A stretch of 47,658 nucleotides of DNA, from NCBI GenBank assembly GCA_019637115.1, contig JAHBWH010000050.1:1-47658 (forward strand), written 5' to 3'. Shown one piece after another: positions 7,628-16,756 of the stretch. The position numbers were made by a program, and so were the translations under genes. Under the pieces are notes generated by a model. The model had not been told where the DNA came from, made no database searches, and saw only the letters and a list, made by a program, of their open reading frames with translations. Origin of the DNA: Myxococcales bacterium. GTDB lineage: Bacteria; Myxococcota_A; Polyangia; Polyangiales; Houyiibacteriaceae. How positions within the stretch are numbered: the stretch's first letter is position 1; each line of letters begins with the position of its first letter.

Positions 7628-8610
7628 TCAACAGGTTGGGTTCACGCAGAACCCGGCGAAGCAGGTGTAGCCGCCCAGGCACTCCGAGGAGCGCTCGCAG
7701 GGCGGCTGACACGTGCGGCTCGCCGGCTCGCAGGCCAGCGGGTTCTGGTGACCCTCGACGCGCTGACCGCAGCCGGTCGCGCACGAGCTACCCACGCCGA
7801 GCGGATCGTCCGCGCTGCCCGACGTGCTCCACCAACACGCGATCTCGTAGTCCTCCGCGAGCGGCGGACCTCGGGAGGTGATCCGGTGCGTGCGTCCCGG
7901 CGGGCATCTCCCGCTCGCCTCGGCCGAGTCGTCGTGCTCGAAGAACCATCCCTCCCCTGGCGCGACGACGCCGTCATGCACGGCGAGCTGAGCGACGCGG
8001 CACACCTCGACCTCCTCGCCCGCGACGAAGGTCCTGTTCACGAGCTCGCGCCCTGGGACCTCTTCGCAGCGTCGGCCAGGTGTCATCACCTCGGTGAGCG
8101 CACAAGGCAGCCGGCCCGCCGCGTTGCGCGAGAGCCTTGGAAGACAATCGTCGGCCAAGACCATCGCGAGCTCGCGCAGGATGGCGTCGAACGCCTCCGT
8201 GAGGTCGTCCCGACAGAGGCTCTGCAAGACGACCCGCGCTCCCGCCTCCTCGAGCAGCTGCCCGGCACGGACCAGGCGGCGAGGTGGATAGGCGACGATC
8301 GGAGCGCCACCGTCCGCGGTGGGAGTGACACAAGATCGGGCGAGCCTGCTCGGGCTCTCTGGATCCGGTCGCTCTTGCATCTGCTCGTGCTCGAGGATTG
8401 CGGCGTAGTCGATCGGGGGGGCGGGCGAGAGACCCTCAGGGATGCCCGTCACGGCGGCATAGAGGAGAGGTCGACGGCTTCGACGTGAAGAAACGTCACG
8501 CGGGGCGTTAGGTCGTCGTACCTGCATGGGTGGAGCGCGCCGAGCTCACGAGAGCAGCTGGCGCCGACGGCGACGGAGAGCAGGAGCGGGAGGAGGAGGT
8601 GCGGACGCAC
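7628..8610 (-). pseudogene. Broken von Willebrand A-type lipoprotein gene (internal deletion and frameshift)
   Basis: Two pieces in different frames. The 5' piece (GTG at 8610 to TGA at 8449) encodes a lipoprotein signal with lipobox VGASC, then HPCRYDD and HVEAVDL, the usual lead-in to a vWA domain in myxobacterial lipoproteins. The 3' piece (stop at 7628) encodes LLYAAVTGIP, YPPRRLV, ARVVLQSLC and a Cys-rich tail ending CFAGFCVNPTC, the usual C-terminal half of the same proteins. The vWA core expected between them is missing, and the frames do not join. The 3' piece is open up to an ATG at 8527 and might still be translated as a 299-residue cytoplasmic fragment. The family assignment is from recalled architecture, not from a search. 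Confidence 0.65.
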
Positions 8611-8909
8611 GAGCGGGGCTCCAGCGGGTTTCGAGGGGTGGGGTCGAGTCCGGGGGTCGGACCTGGTGGGTCGATGAGCTTGGGTGACCCTCGAGCTCTA
8701 CGGAATGCGCGAGCAAGAGACGCGCCACCGAGAGTTCGCGATGAACCGCGAAGAAACCGAGAAAGGTCGTGTTGGGCACCACCCCGTGACCGTGACGAGG
8801 CGCGCGGGGAGGCAGCCAAGTTGCCGCTCTCCTCCGCGAGCCGATGCGAGCGACGTTCTCGAACATCCCGGGTTGAACGACGCCAGCGCGACGGCCAAAC
8901 CCCGCCATC

Positions 8910-9710
8910 ATGGACCGCACGCAATACCTCGACGCGCTCGCCACTGAGAAGCAAGAGCTCGCCGACCACGATCTGTATTCGGTGATCACCAGCTCCCCCG
9001 ACGTGCGCCGGGCCATCGCGCTCTTCATGGAGCGACACGTCGTCTGCGTGCTCGACTTCATGTCGATCCTCAAGAGCCTGCAGCGCGATCTCACGTGCAC
9101 GCGTGTGCCTTGGGTCCCCGCCCGCGTCGGCCCGCTCACGCGCCTGATCAACGAGATCGTCCTCGGCGAGGAGAGCGACGAGGTGGCGCCCGGTCGACAC
9201 CTCTCACACTACGAGTGGTACCTGGAGGCGATGACCGAGGTCGGCGCCGACACGGCGCCCGCGCGTGCGCTCGAGAGCGCCCTCCGCGCGGGCGTCGCGC
9301 CGCGCGAGGCGCTGGAGCGCTCGGGGCTCCCGCGCGAGGCCATCGCGTTCTCCGCGCACACCTTCGCGCTGCTGGAGGCGCCGCTCGCGACCCGCGCGGC
9401 GGTCTTCTTCCACGCCCGCGAGGACACGATCCCGCGCATCTTCCTGCCGCTCGTGGAGCGCCTCGAGGCGTCCGGGCGCCCGTGCCCGACGCTGATCGCC
9501 TACCTCCGGCGTCACATCGAGCTCGACGGCGACGAGCATGGCCCCGCGGCCGAGCGCCTCCTCGGCGAGCTCTTCGCGGGCGACGTCGCCGCCGAGCGCT
9601 GCGCCCTCGACGCCGCGCTCGGCGCGCTCCGTGCCCGCGCGCGCCTGTGGACGTCGGTCGCGCAGGCGCTCGCGCCGCGCGCAGCCGAGGTCGCGACGAA
9701 CGCGCGTTGA
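8910..9710 (+). CDS. DUF3050 domain-containing protein (heme-oxygenase-like fold)
   Basis: 266 residues, helical throughout. ERHVVCVLDFMSILKSLQ (41-58), PWVP, RLINEIVLGEESDE (78-91), HYEWYLEAM (100-108), FFHARED (167-172) and RRHIELDGDEHG (201-211) are the conserved blocks of DUF3050. The pattern of Glu/His pairs, ending in H202-x3-D206-x3-H210, resembles the metal ligands of heme-oxygenase-like diiron oxidases, so a diiron oxygenase role is conceivable but unproven. There is no signal peptide. The start at 8910 lacks a clear Shine-Dalgarno. It converges on the next gene with a 13-bp gap. Confidence 0.88.
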   Translation: MDRTQYLDALATEKQELADHDLYSVITSSPDVRRAIALFMERHVVCVLDFMSILKSLQRDLTCTRVPWVPARVGPLTRLINEIVLGEESDEVAPGRHLSHYEWYLEAMTEVGADTAPARALESALRAGVAPREALERSGLPREAIAFSAHTFALLEAPLATRAAVFFHAREDTIPRIFLPLVERLEASGRPCPTLIAYLRRHIELDGDEHGPAAERLLGELFAGDVAAERCALDAALGALRARARLWTSVAQALAPRAAEVATNAR

Positions 9711-9723
9711 TGGCTCTGCCTCC

Positions 9724-10269
9724 TCAGGGCACGGGCTCGGGGGACTCGTGCGCTTCTTCGGCCTGACCAGCGAGGTGGATGAGGCCGCTGTACATCGCGA
9801 ACATGAACATCGCGGTGCGCGCGGTCGCCGGGGTCACGCCCCCCGTCACCAACCTCACGGGGCCGTCGCCCGTGTGGATGACGATCTGACCCTCGTCGTC
9901 GATCGAGGCCACGAGCTCGCCGCCGTCGCGCAGCGCGTGGGCGTCGTCGATCGTCGCAGACTCGCGGCGGCCGGCGAAGTAGAGCACGCCCTCGGGCGTG
10001 AGCCGCCCGATCTCGACGCCTTCCGCGTTCACGAAGCCCCCGTCGCGAGAGATCGTCCCGATGATCGCTCCGGCCTCGGCGAAGCGACCCGCCTCGTCGA
10101 GCGTGATCTCTCCTGTTGGGCTGCCGAAGCGGATCGGCGCGAGCACGAGCTGCCCCGCCGGTTCCGTCGGACCGACGGCGCTCGTCGGAGTCGACGCGCC
10201 GCCGCACGCCGCGGAGCACACCAAGAGCAGCGCCCATCGGGCGACGGAAGCACGAGACGCTCGATTCAT
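9724..10269 (-). CDS. Putative lipoprotein of unknown function
   Basis: 181 residues. The N-terminus MNRASRASVARWALLLVCSAAC has Arg-rich, hydrophobic and Cys-ending parts typical of a lipoprotein signal. The mature part has short beta-rich repeats such as GRFAEAGAIIGTISRDGG and GELVASIDDEGQIVIHTGDG, which look like a small beta-sandwich or repeat-strand fold. No family is recognised. The C-terminus is acidic and Pro-rich. Confidence 0.75.
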   Translation of the reverse strand: MNRASRASVARWALLLVCSAACGGASTPTSAVGPTEPAGQLVLAPIRFGSPTGEITLDEAGRFAEAGAIIGTISRDGGFVNAEGVEIGRLTPEGVLYFAGRRESATIDDAHALRDGGELVASIDDEGQIVIHTGDGPVRLVTGGVTPATARTAMFMFAMYSGLIHLAGQAEEAHESPEPVP

Positions 10270-10467
10270 GGCGCGCGTGTGGCACTGCGACTCCGCTTCG
10301 TCAAGCGCGCGGGGGGCGTCCCGATGGATCCGCGCGCGAGCGGATTCCGCCGGCGCTCGTTGGACCCTTTCCGGTCCGAGAGGCAGTCACGAAACGACGG
10401 CACCCCCGGTCCCGCGCTGACGGTTCTCGCTTCAGTTTGAGGCGCCGACGAGGGATGGTGCCACCTG

Positions 10468-11502
10468 ATGCGAGGTCCGACCGTCTCCGTCGCCAAATGC
10501 CGCGCGATCGTCGAGGCGGTCGAGCGTCGCGGCGTGCGGGTCGAGGGTTGGCCTGCGCGTGGCGGCGAGCCCGATCCTGACGATCCGGACGTGCTGCTCC
10601 GCACCCACGTCCACGCGTCCGACTACTACGCCCTTTGGGCGAGCGCGATGGCCGTCGTGTCCGACCCCGGCTTCCCGCTGGAGGTGGCGAGGGCCCCCGT
10701 CTCGGACCTCGGGCTCGTCGGCCTGCTCGTCTCGACGAGCGAGACGGTCGGTCGAGCGCTCGCGAGCGGGCTGCGCTTCCAGCGCCTGTGGATGACGGAC
10801 GGGCTGTGGCTCGACGTGCCTGCCGCAGCGGGCACGCGAGGTCTCGCGTTTCGCACCGAGGGGGCGCGGGGTGACGCCCGATCGCCCGGCGCACGCGCTT
10901 CCGTCGAATACGCGGTCGCGGCGATGCTCGGCGGGATGCGCGCGCTCTCGGGCTGCATGATCCGACCCACCGCGGTCTCGTTCGCCCACCCGGCCCCCGC
11001 GCGACGCCAAGCGCACGTCGATTTCTTCGGTGTCGAGCCGACGTTCGACGGGAACGTGGACGCCCTCTTGCTCGACGAGTCGCACTTGTCGCTCCCCGTC
11101 GTGACACGCAACGTCGCCGTTGCGGCCTACCTCGAGCGTCGGTGCGAGGCGTTGCTCGAAGAGCTCGACCAGTCCGAACGGGAAGACGACGTCGTCGCGC
11201 GATTGCGCCGCTATTTGATGAACCTCGTCCCCGAGCGGCCGCCCTCGCGCCGGCTCGCCGCGCGATGGCTCGGGATGAGCGAGCGGACCCTGCAGCGACG
11301 CCTCCGAGAGCGTGGGACGAGCTTCCGCGCCGTGCTCGACGAGGTGCGGTTGACCGTCGCGCACGTGCTGCTCGAGCAGGGGCAGACCGTGGACACGGTC
11401 GCGACGTTGACGGGCTTCGCCAGCCCGAGTGCGTTCCACCGCGCGTACCGGCGTTGGTGCGGCGTGACGCCTGGTGCGACTCGTGGGCAGCGCGGGTCGT
11501 AG
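10468..11502 (+). CDS. AraC-family transcriptional regulator
   Basis: 344 residues. The N-terminal part (about 15-215) has the layout of the arabinose-binding-like domain (PF12625) found in regulators of the OruR/ArgR-like AraC group: ALWASAMAVVSDPGFPLEVA, then GLRFQRLW. The C-terminal 100 residues carry two helix-turn-helix motifs: SRRLAARWLGMSERTLQRRL with TSFRAVLDEVRL, and VATLTGFASPSAFHRAYRRW with GVTPG, the classic AraC signature. The effector and target genes cannot be read from the sequence; the divergent lipoprotein gene at 9724-10269 is a natural candidate. There is no clear Shine-Dalgarno. Confidence 0.92.
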   Translation: MRGPTVSVAKCRAIVEAVERRGVRVEGWPARGGEPDPDDPDVLLRTHVHASDYYALWASAMAVVSDPGFPLEVARAPVSDLGLVGLLVSTSETVGRALASGLRFQRLWMTDGLWLDVPAAAGTRGLAFRTEGARGDARSPGARASVEYAVAAMLGGMRALSGCMIRPTAVSFAHPAPARRQAHVDFFGVEPTFDGNVDALLLDESHLSLPVVTRNVAVAAYLERRCEALLEELDQSEREDDVVARLRRYLMNLVPERPPSRRLAARWLGMSERTLQRRLRERGTSFRAVLDEVRLTVAHVLLEQGQTVDTVATLTGFASPSAFHRAYRRWCGVTPGATRGQRGS

Positions 11503-11546
11503 GCAGATCGACGGGCGTCCTGACGATGGCCACCCAGGGCGGGGCG

Positions 11547-13016
11547 TCACTCGACCGACCGAGGGAAGCTCGTGCGCTGCGCCGCGACGCAAGCAGGGTC
11601 GCGGGCGCCCGCGGGGTCGGCGACGAAGCGGGTGTAGGCCTCCTGGACGCACGCATTTCCTCGCGCGAGCATCACGTGGCCCCAGCCGCGAACGGCGAGC
11701 ACACGCGCGGCCCCGAGCTCGGCGGCGACCGCCTCCGCCACTTCCAGAGGCGTGTTGTCATCATGGGTCCCTGCGACGAGCAGCGTCGGCACGTCACTTC
11801 GAACGGCCGAGAGATCGGGCTCGCGGCGCGGTAGCGCGTCGCAGACGCCACGCAGGCCCGCCGCGTCCTCGCCGAAGACCGCGCGTAAGACGGGGTGCGA
11901 GGCTCCGTTCACCCGCTCGTTCTCCTCGTCGGTGAAGAGGCTCGCGTAGTCGCCGCAGGTCATCGTCCAGTACATCAGCTCCGAGAAGCGACGAAAGACG
12001 CGTTCTTGCTCCCGCGCGAGGCCCTGCGCCTCCGCGACGATCGCCGTGACGGTGTCGACGTCCCCGTCGACGACGGACGAGAGCAGGAGCGGCACGAGCG
12101 AGCTCCCCCGCGCGTTCTGCATCAGGGTGCGAATCACCGTCGCCAAGCCGATGCTCTCTTCGCTCCCGGGGGTCAGGCTCGCGAGGATCGTCTCGAGGTC
12201 CGCCTGCGGCTCGGGGAACGCCTCGGCGCACTCGGCGTCTGCGGCGCACTCGGCGGCCACACGCGAGAACGCGAGCTCGAAGCTCCTGGGCGAGCTCGTC
12301 AGGAACGCATCGAAGGGGACCGAGCTCGTCGACTCGAGCAGCACGCTCCGCAGCACGTCCGGGTGACGACGCATCACCTCGAGGGCGAGCACCGTGCCGT
12401 AGGACTGCCCGTAGAGGTGGAGCGCGGGCGCGCCCAGCGCGCGTCGAAGATCCTCGACGTCGTCAGCGCTACTGGCAGTGTCGAAGAAGGCGAGGTCGAT
12501 GCCGTCCCCGGCGAGGCGGGCGGTGCAGGCGGGGAAGGATTCCACGGCGCCACAGGCGAGGAAGGGCTCGGAGTCGCCGGTCCCGCGCTGGTCGAAGAGG
12601 ACCACCTCGCGCCCGGTGGACTCGGAGAGATCACCGGCGAAGTCGGCGAGCACCTCCTGGTAGGCGCGGACGGAGAGCCCCGGACCGCCGAGGAGATGCA
12701 CGATCGGCTCCGCGGCGGGCCGTTCGACCATGCTCACGATGACGACCGAGAGCCCGAGGGTGAGTCCGTCCGGCCGCGCGCGATCCTGCAGCACGACCAG
12801 CCGACCGCACCGCACGGTCTCGCCTTCGACCAAGCCCGGGAAGGCGACTGGACACGGGCCGGCCTCGAAACGCGGCGTCATCCCCGTCTCTGCGTCGAGC
12901 GAAGCGTCCGACCCGAGGGCGTCGAGTGGCCCAGCGTCGCCCGTCGGGGCCGAGTCGTCTCCGCACGCGACCGCGACGAGCGCGAGCGCGGACCACCATG
13001 ACATCGAGATGCGCAT
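11547..13016 (-). CDS. Lipoprotein alpha/beta hydrolase (S33/TAP-like peptidase)
   Basis: 489 residues. MRISMSWWSALALVAVAC is a lipoprotein signal, followed by a Ser/Asp/Gly-rich linker to about residue 50. LLGGPG (108-113) is the oxyanion region, FDQRGTGDSEP the conserved loop, GQSYG the nucleophile elbow with Ser205, GTHDDNTP the acid region and RGWGHVML the His. This layout is that of proline iminopeptidase/tripeptidyl aminopeptidase relatives. The mature protein has many Cys, suggesting disulfides outside the cytoplasm. The start at 13016 is fixed by AAGGAGG seven bases upstream; the longer frame to 13136 is ignored. It converges with the AraC gene. Confidence 0.9.
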   Translation of the reverse strand: MRISMSWWSALALVAVACGDDSAPTGDAGPLDALGSDASLDAETGMTPRFEAGPCPVAFPGLVEGETVRCGRLVVLQDRARPDGLTLGLSVVIVSMVERPAAEPIVHLLGGPGLSVRAYQEVLADFAGDLSESTGREVVLFDQRGTGDSEPFLACGAVESFPACTARLAGDGIDLAFFDTASSADDVEDLRRALGAPALHLYGQSYGTVLALEVMRRHPDVLRSVLLESTSSVPFDAFLTSSPRSFELAFSRVAAECAADAECAEAFPEPQADLETILASLTPGSEESIGLATVIRTLMQNARGSSLVPLLLSSVVDGDVDTVTAIVAEAQGLAREQERVFRRFSELMYWTMTCGDYASLFTDEENERVNGASHPVLRAVFGEDAAGLRGVCDALPRREPDLSAVRSDVPTLLVAGTHDDNTPLEVAEAVAAELGAARVLAVRGWGHVMLARGNACVQEAYTRFVADPAGARDPACVAAQRTSFPRSVE

Positions 13017-13206
13017 CCGTTTCCTCCTTGAGGATCTCATGCTTCGGCGCGACGTCCCCCGGAATGACCGTACGGGACGAAGGGCTGCCCATCCGAGCCA
13101 TCGTCGCCAGATGGCGATGCCCCCTCGCCAGGGCAATGGCGAGTCTGGATCGGTGGACCGGCTCGAGGTCGGCGCACGAAGGACGGCCCGAGGCTCGCTC
13201 GAGGGA

Positions 13207-13244
13207 GGCAGGGTGCCGACCTCGCGGCAGGGTGCCGACCTCGA
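13207..13244. repeat. 19-bp tandem duplication
   Basis: Two adjacent copies of GGCAGGGTGCCGACCTCG plus one variable base lie in the 278-bp space between the hydrolase start and the kpsD end. The rest of that space shows no gene. Confidence 0.8.
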
Positions 13245-13294
13245 GGTCGAGAACGCGATCCACCGGCCCGTGTCGTGCGGCGGGGTCCCAGACC

Positions 13295-14953
13295 TCAGAG
13301 GCCGATGCGGATGAAGACCGAGGCGGCGACCGCGAGCTGGTAGACGATCCGGCTCAGGTCGAGGGCGCCTTGGAAGATCTTCCGATCGATGCGCGGCGGG
13401 ACGAAGATCTCGTCGCCCGGACGGATCTCGACGCCGCGGGCGGAGCCGATGAAGACCTCGGCGCTCGGGCGGATGATGATGACGGCGCCGGTGTCGGCGC
13501 GGTTCGAGAAGCCGCCGGCCATCCGGACGTAGTCGCGGATGTCGAGGTCGGGGCGGTACATCACGGCCTGCGAGAAGCTGACCTCGCCGCCGATGCGCAC
13601 GACGTTGGTGCGGTGGGGGATGACGACGGTGTCGCCCTCCTCGAGGAGGACGTTGAGCTGGTGGCCCGAGGTGGAGGTCACGACGCGGCCGAGGGGCTGC
13701 ACGTTGCGTGCGCGCTCGGCGAAGGTGCGGACGAGCTCGGCCTCGCGGACGCGGATCGTCGACTCCCCCTCGGTGCTGCTGAAGGCGAGCAGCGCCGAGC
13801 GCTCGAGGCGGTCGAGGGCGTCGAGGATGGTGCGGCGCTGCTCGGCGGCGACGCTCGCGCGCTTGACGTGCACGGCCTCGACGTTCGCGAGCTCGGGATC
13901 GACCGAGACCCAGTTCAGCAGGTCGAGCAGGCGCGTGCCGCGCCGGACCGTGACCTCGCTCGGGCCCTGATACTCGCCTTCGAGCCGGACGACGACGTGG
14001 TCGGCCCGGCCCTCCTCGCGGAAGGTGACGACGTCGCCGTCGCGGAGCGGCGCAGCGGCGAACGCGGGCGCCGCGAAGGCCTGCACGACCGGGCGCCCTT
14101 CCCGCATGCCACGCACCGTGACCTCGTTGGCCCGCGCGCCGCTCGCCACCACCGAGAGCACCTCGGCGCCGCGACCGTCCGCCTGGGTGAGCTCGACGAG
14201 CACGCGCGGCCCCTGCTGCGGCCGCACCTCGACCATCGGCCCACGGCGCCCCACGAGGATCACGTCCCCGTCGGCGAGCTGCGGCGTCGCGAGCGTGCCC
14301 TCGGTGAGGAACTGGTAGAGGTCGACATCCGCGAGCACCTGCGCGCCGCGCAGGACGCGCACGTGGCGGTAGCTGCCCGAGAGCGCGTCGATGCCGCCCG
14401 CCTGGTGGAGGAAGAAGAGCACCGAGTCGCTCGGGATGCCGGCGTAGCGCCCGGGCCGCGCGACGCCGCCGGTGACGAAGACCGCGACGGGGCTCGCGTG
14501 CAGGAGGTTCGTGTAGACGCCGAAGGTGCCGCGGAAGGAGCGCGCGATGGCGCCCCGGACGACCTCCGTCAGGTCGGCGTTGCGGACGCCCGCGAGCGGC
14601 ACCGGACCGATGCCGGGGAGGAAGATGTTGCCCTGCGTGTCGACGACGAAGATGTCGGCGATGGTCGTGACGCCCCAGGCGTTCACCGCGACGCGGTCGC
14701 CGGGGAGGATGCGGTACTCCGGGTTGATGCCGTCCTCGCGCTGGCCCGCGTAGCTGCCAGAGAAGAGCGACGCGCCGAAGGGCGAGGGCTGCGTCGGCTC
14801 GTCGGGGCCGGTCGCCGGCGGCGGCGGCGGCGCGCCGGGCGCGGGCGAGGTCGGGTTGGTCGGGGTCTCTTGCGCCGCGGCGGGGAGCGCGGAGAGCGCG
14901 GAGGCGGCGAGGAGCGCGACGAGCGCCGCGCGGCTCAGGGGTGCAGCGTTCAT
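13295..14953 (-). CDS. kpsD: Capsule polysaccharide export outer-membrane protein KpsD
   Basis: About 552 residues. A signal peptide ending ALPAAAQ is followed by a Pro-rich linker. NPEYRILPGDRVAVNAWG (from about residue 78) is the polysaccharide-export (Poly_export) domain, and SLBB-type modules follow (VTGGVARPGRYAGIPSD, RIGGEVSFSQAVMYRP). The C-terminus ends with a hydrophobic or amphipathic helix (LSRIVYQLAVAASVFIRI). Length matches E. coli KpsD (about 560). It forms the periplasmic/outer-membrane exit for capsule. The ATG at 14953 follows an in-frame GTG at 14956; kpsE ends at 14958, so translation is probably coupled. It is the last gene of the operon. Confidence 0.93.
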   Translation of the reverse strand: MNAAPLSRAALVALLAASALSALPAAAQETPTNPTSPAPGAPPPPPATGPDEPTQPSPFGASLFSGSYAGQREDGINPEYRILPGDRVAVNAWGVTTIADIFVVDTQGNIFLPGIGPVPLAGVRNADLTEVVRGAIARSFRGTFGVYTNLLHASPVAVFVTGGVARPGRYAGIPSDSVLFFLHQAGGIDALSGSYRHVRVLRGAQVLADVDLYQFLTEGTLATPQLADGDVILVGRRGPMVEVRPQQGPRVLVELTQADGRGAEVLSVVASGARANEVTVRGMREGRPVVQAFAAPAFAAAPLRDGDVVTFREEGRADHVVVRLEGEYQGPSEVTVRRGTRLLDLLNWVSVDPELANVEAVHVKRASVAAEQRRTILDALDRLERSALLAFSSTEGESTIRVREAELVRTFAERARNVQPLGRVVTSTSGHQLNVLLEEGDTVVIPHRTNVVRIGGEVSFSQAVMYRPDLDIRDYVRMAGGFSNRADTGAVIIIRPSAEVFIGSARGVEIRPGDEIFVPPRIDRKIFQGALDLSRIVYQLAVAASVFIRIGL

Positions 14954-14957
14954 CACG

Positions 14958-16109
14958 TCAAACCTGCGCGTGCTCGCGCACGGACGCGAGCAGGAGCGTG
15001 CCGATGCCGAGCAAGAAGAAGCTGAGCACGAGCACCGTGAGCACCGCGCGCCAGAAGCGGGGGTGGGTCGGCGCGTCGGGGCTCGACGGGGGCGCGATGG
15101 TCACGAGGTAGCGGTGCTGGCGGTGCGCCTCGACGCGCGCCATCTCCAGCGAGGCGAGCGCCGAGCCATACGCGCGCTCCGCGAACTCCTTCTCCACGAC
15201 GAGGGGCTCGAAGCGGGCGATCGCCTCGCTCAGGCCGCGGCCCTCCTCGCCCGCGAGCCGGCCGCGTTGGGCCTCGAGCTGCCGCTCGAGCGCGCGCACG
15301 CGCTGCTGCTGCTGGACGATCTCGGCCGAGCCGGGCGCCGTGGTCGAGCGGACCGCGCTCAGCTCCGCGCGCGCGCGGGCGAGCTCGGCCTCGATCTGAC
15401 CACGGAGCTCGAGGATCGCCGCGGCGCTGGCCATCGGGTTGATCTCCTCGCCGGCGTGCTGGGCCGCGAGCAGCGTCTGGCGCGCCTGGCTCAGGCGGGC
15501 CTCCGCGCGATCGAGCTCCGCCTGCGAGAGCTCGATGCGATCATCGCGCGCGCGCTGCGAGAGCGTGTTCACCATGCGCTCGCTGGCCGCGAGGATCGCC
15601 GCGGCGAAGCGCGTTGCGCTCTCGGCGTCGTACGCCTTCACGCGCAAGGTCAGCGTGCTCGACTGCGTGTCGTGCTCGATCTTCACCTTGTCGGCGAAGA
15701 GCTCGTATTGGTCCTCGAGGTCGGCGTCGCTCGCGAGGCGCGAGAAGAAGTCCACCCCCGCGTCGCGGTAGTGGTCGATGAAGCCGTGCTCGGCGCTCAG
15801 GTAGCGGAGCATCTCGCGCGAGCGGATGTAGTCCTGCACGAGGAGCACGTCGCGGCCGGCCGAGTTGCCGGGGATGGACGCGAAGAGCAGCTCGAGGCTC
15901 GGCGCGCCCGCGCCTCCGTCGGCGCTCTGGATTGTGAAGCTCGACACCGACTCGTACTGCGGGGTCGCGACGAGGCCGACGTAGACGCTCGCGATGATCG
16001 TGGGCAGGCCGACGCCCAAGAGCAGCCGGCGCACGAGCCGACGGACCCGCAAGCGGCGGAGATCACGCGCGGTGGCGGCGCGGCGGTCGGGGGGCAAGGG
16101 GCCGGTCAT
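14958..16109 (-). CDS. kpsE: Capsule export inner-membrane protein KpsE (polysaccharide co-polymerase type)
   Basis: 383 residues, the same length as E. coli KpsE. Basic N-terminus, a first membrane helix near residues 30-48 (LLLGVGLPTIIASVYVGLVA), a long coiled-coil periplasmic region (about 150-310, rich in Glu/Arg/Gln) and a C-terminal membrane helix (AVLTVLVLSFFLLGIGTLLL). This topology is that of PCP-3/KpsE adaptors linking the ABC transporter with KpsD. Its ATG overlaps the kpsT stop (ATGA at 16106-16109), which fixes the start. Confidence 0.93.
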   Translation of the reverse strand: MTGPLPPDRRAATARDLRRLRVRRLVRRLLLGVGLPTIIASVYVGLVATPQYESVSSFTIQSADGGAGAPSLELLFASIPGNSAGRDVLLVQDYIRSREMLRYLSAEHGFIDHYRDAGVDFFSRLASDADLEDQYELFADKVKIEHDTQSSTLTLRVKAYDAESATRFAAAILAASERMVNTLSQRARDDRIELSQAELDRAEARLSQARQTLLAAQHAGEEINPMASAAAILELRGQIEAELARARAELSAVRSTTAPGSAEIVQQQQRVRALERQLEAQRGRLAGEEGRGLSEAIARFEPLVVEKEFAERAYGSALASLEMARVEAHRQHRYLVTIAPPSSPDAPTHPRFWRAVLTVLVLSFFLLGIGTLLLASVREHAQV

Positions 16110-16756
16110 GGGTTCGCCTCGTAGGCTCGCTCGGCTTCGGCGATGTCGTCGAAGAAGTGGAGCTGGCCACGCCGCAGGACGGCGTAGCGCTGGCAATAGT
16201 CGCGGATGGTCTTGAGCTGGTGGCTCACGATGATGACCGACGACCGCTCCTGACGCTCGGCGAAGGCCTGTCGGCACTTCGCCTGGAACTTGGAGTCGCC
16301 GACGGCCGTGACCTCGTCGACGAGGTAGGTGTCGAAGTCGATGGCCATCGAGAGGCCGAAGGCCAGGCGCGCGCGCATGCCGCTCGAGTACGTGCGTACG
16401 GGCATGCTGAAGTAGGTCCCGATGTCCGCGAACGCGCGGGTGCTCTCGACCACCTCGTCGAGGTCGGCGTCGTAGATGCGCGCGACGAAGCGGCAGTTCT
16501 CCTCGCCCGTGAGGCTCCCGTGGAAGCCGCCTGCGAAGCCGATCGGCCAGCTCACGCGACCCTGGCGGGTGATCGTCCCCTCGTCGGGGAGCTCGGCCGC
16601 GCCGAGGATGCGCAGCAGCGTGGACTTGCCCGCGCCGTTGCGGCCGAGGATGCCGACGCTGACGCGCTCGGGGAAGACCGCGTCGATGCGGTCGAGCACG
16701 ACGTGCTCGCCCGACGTGGTGCGGTAGGCCTTCGTGACGCCGTCGAGCGCGATCAT
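16106..16756 (-). CDS. kpsT: Capsule ABC transporter ATP-binding protein KpsT
   Basis: 216 residues. Walker A GRNGAGKST, the signature YSSGMRARLAFGLSM and Walker B TYLVDEVTAVGD are intact; the switch His is in VIIVSHQ. Size and sequence match KpsT/CtrD ATPases (about 220 residues) of group 2 capsule export. ATGA overlaps join it to kpsM upstream and kpsE downstream, so these subunits should be made in fixed proportion. Confidence 0.96.
   Translation of the reverse strand: MIALDGVTKAYRTTSGEHVVLDRIDAVFPERVSVGILGRNGAGKSTLLRILGAAELPDEGTITRQGRVSWPIGFAGGFHGSLTGEENCRFVARIYDADLDEVVESTRAFADIGTYFSMPVRTYSSGMRARLAFGLSMAIDFDTYLVDEVTAVGDSKFQAKCRQAFAERQERSSVIIVSHQLKTIRDYCQRYAVLRRGQLHFFDDIAEAERAYEANP

Noticed and set aside
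13017-13136. 40-residue N-terminal extension of the alpha/beta hydrolase
   Set aside because: A strong AAGGAGG and lipoprotein signal place the start at 13016; the extension is Arg-rich and would disrupt the signal.
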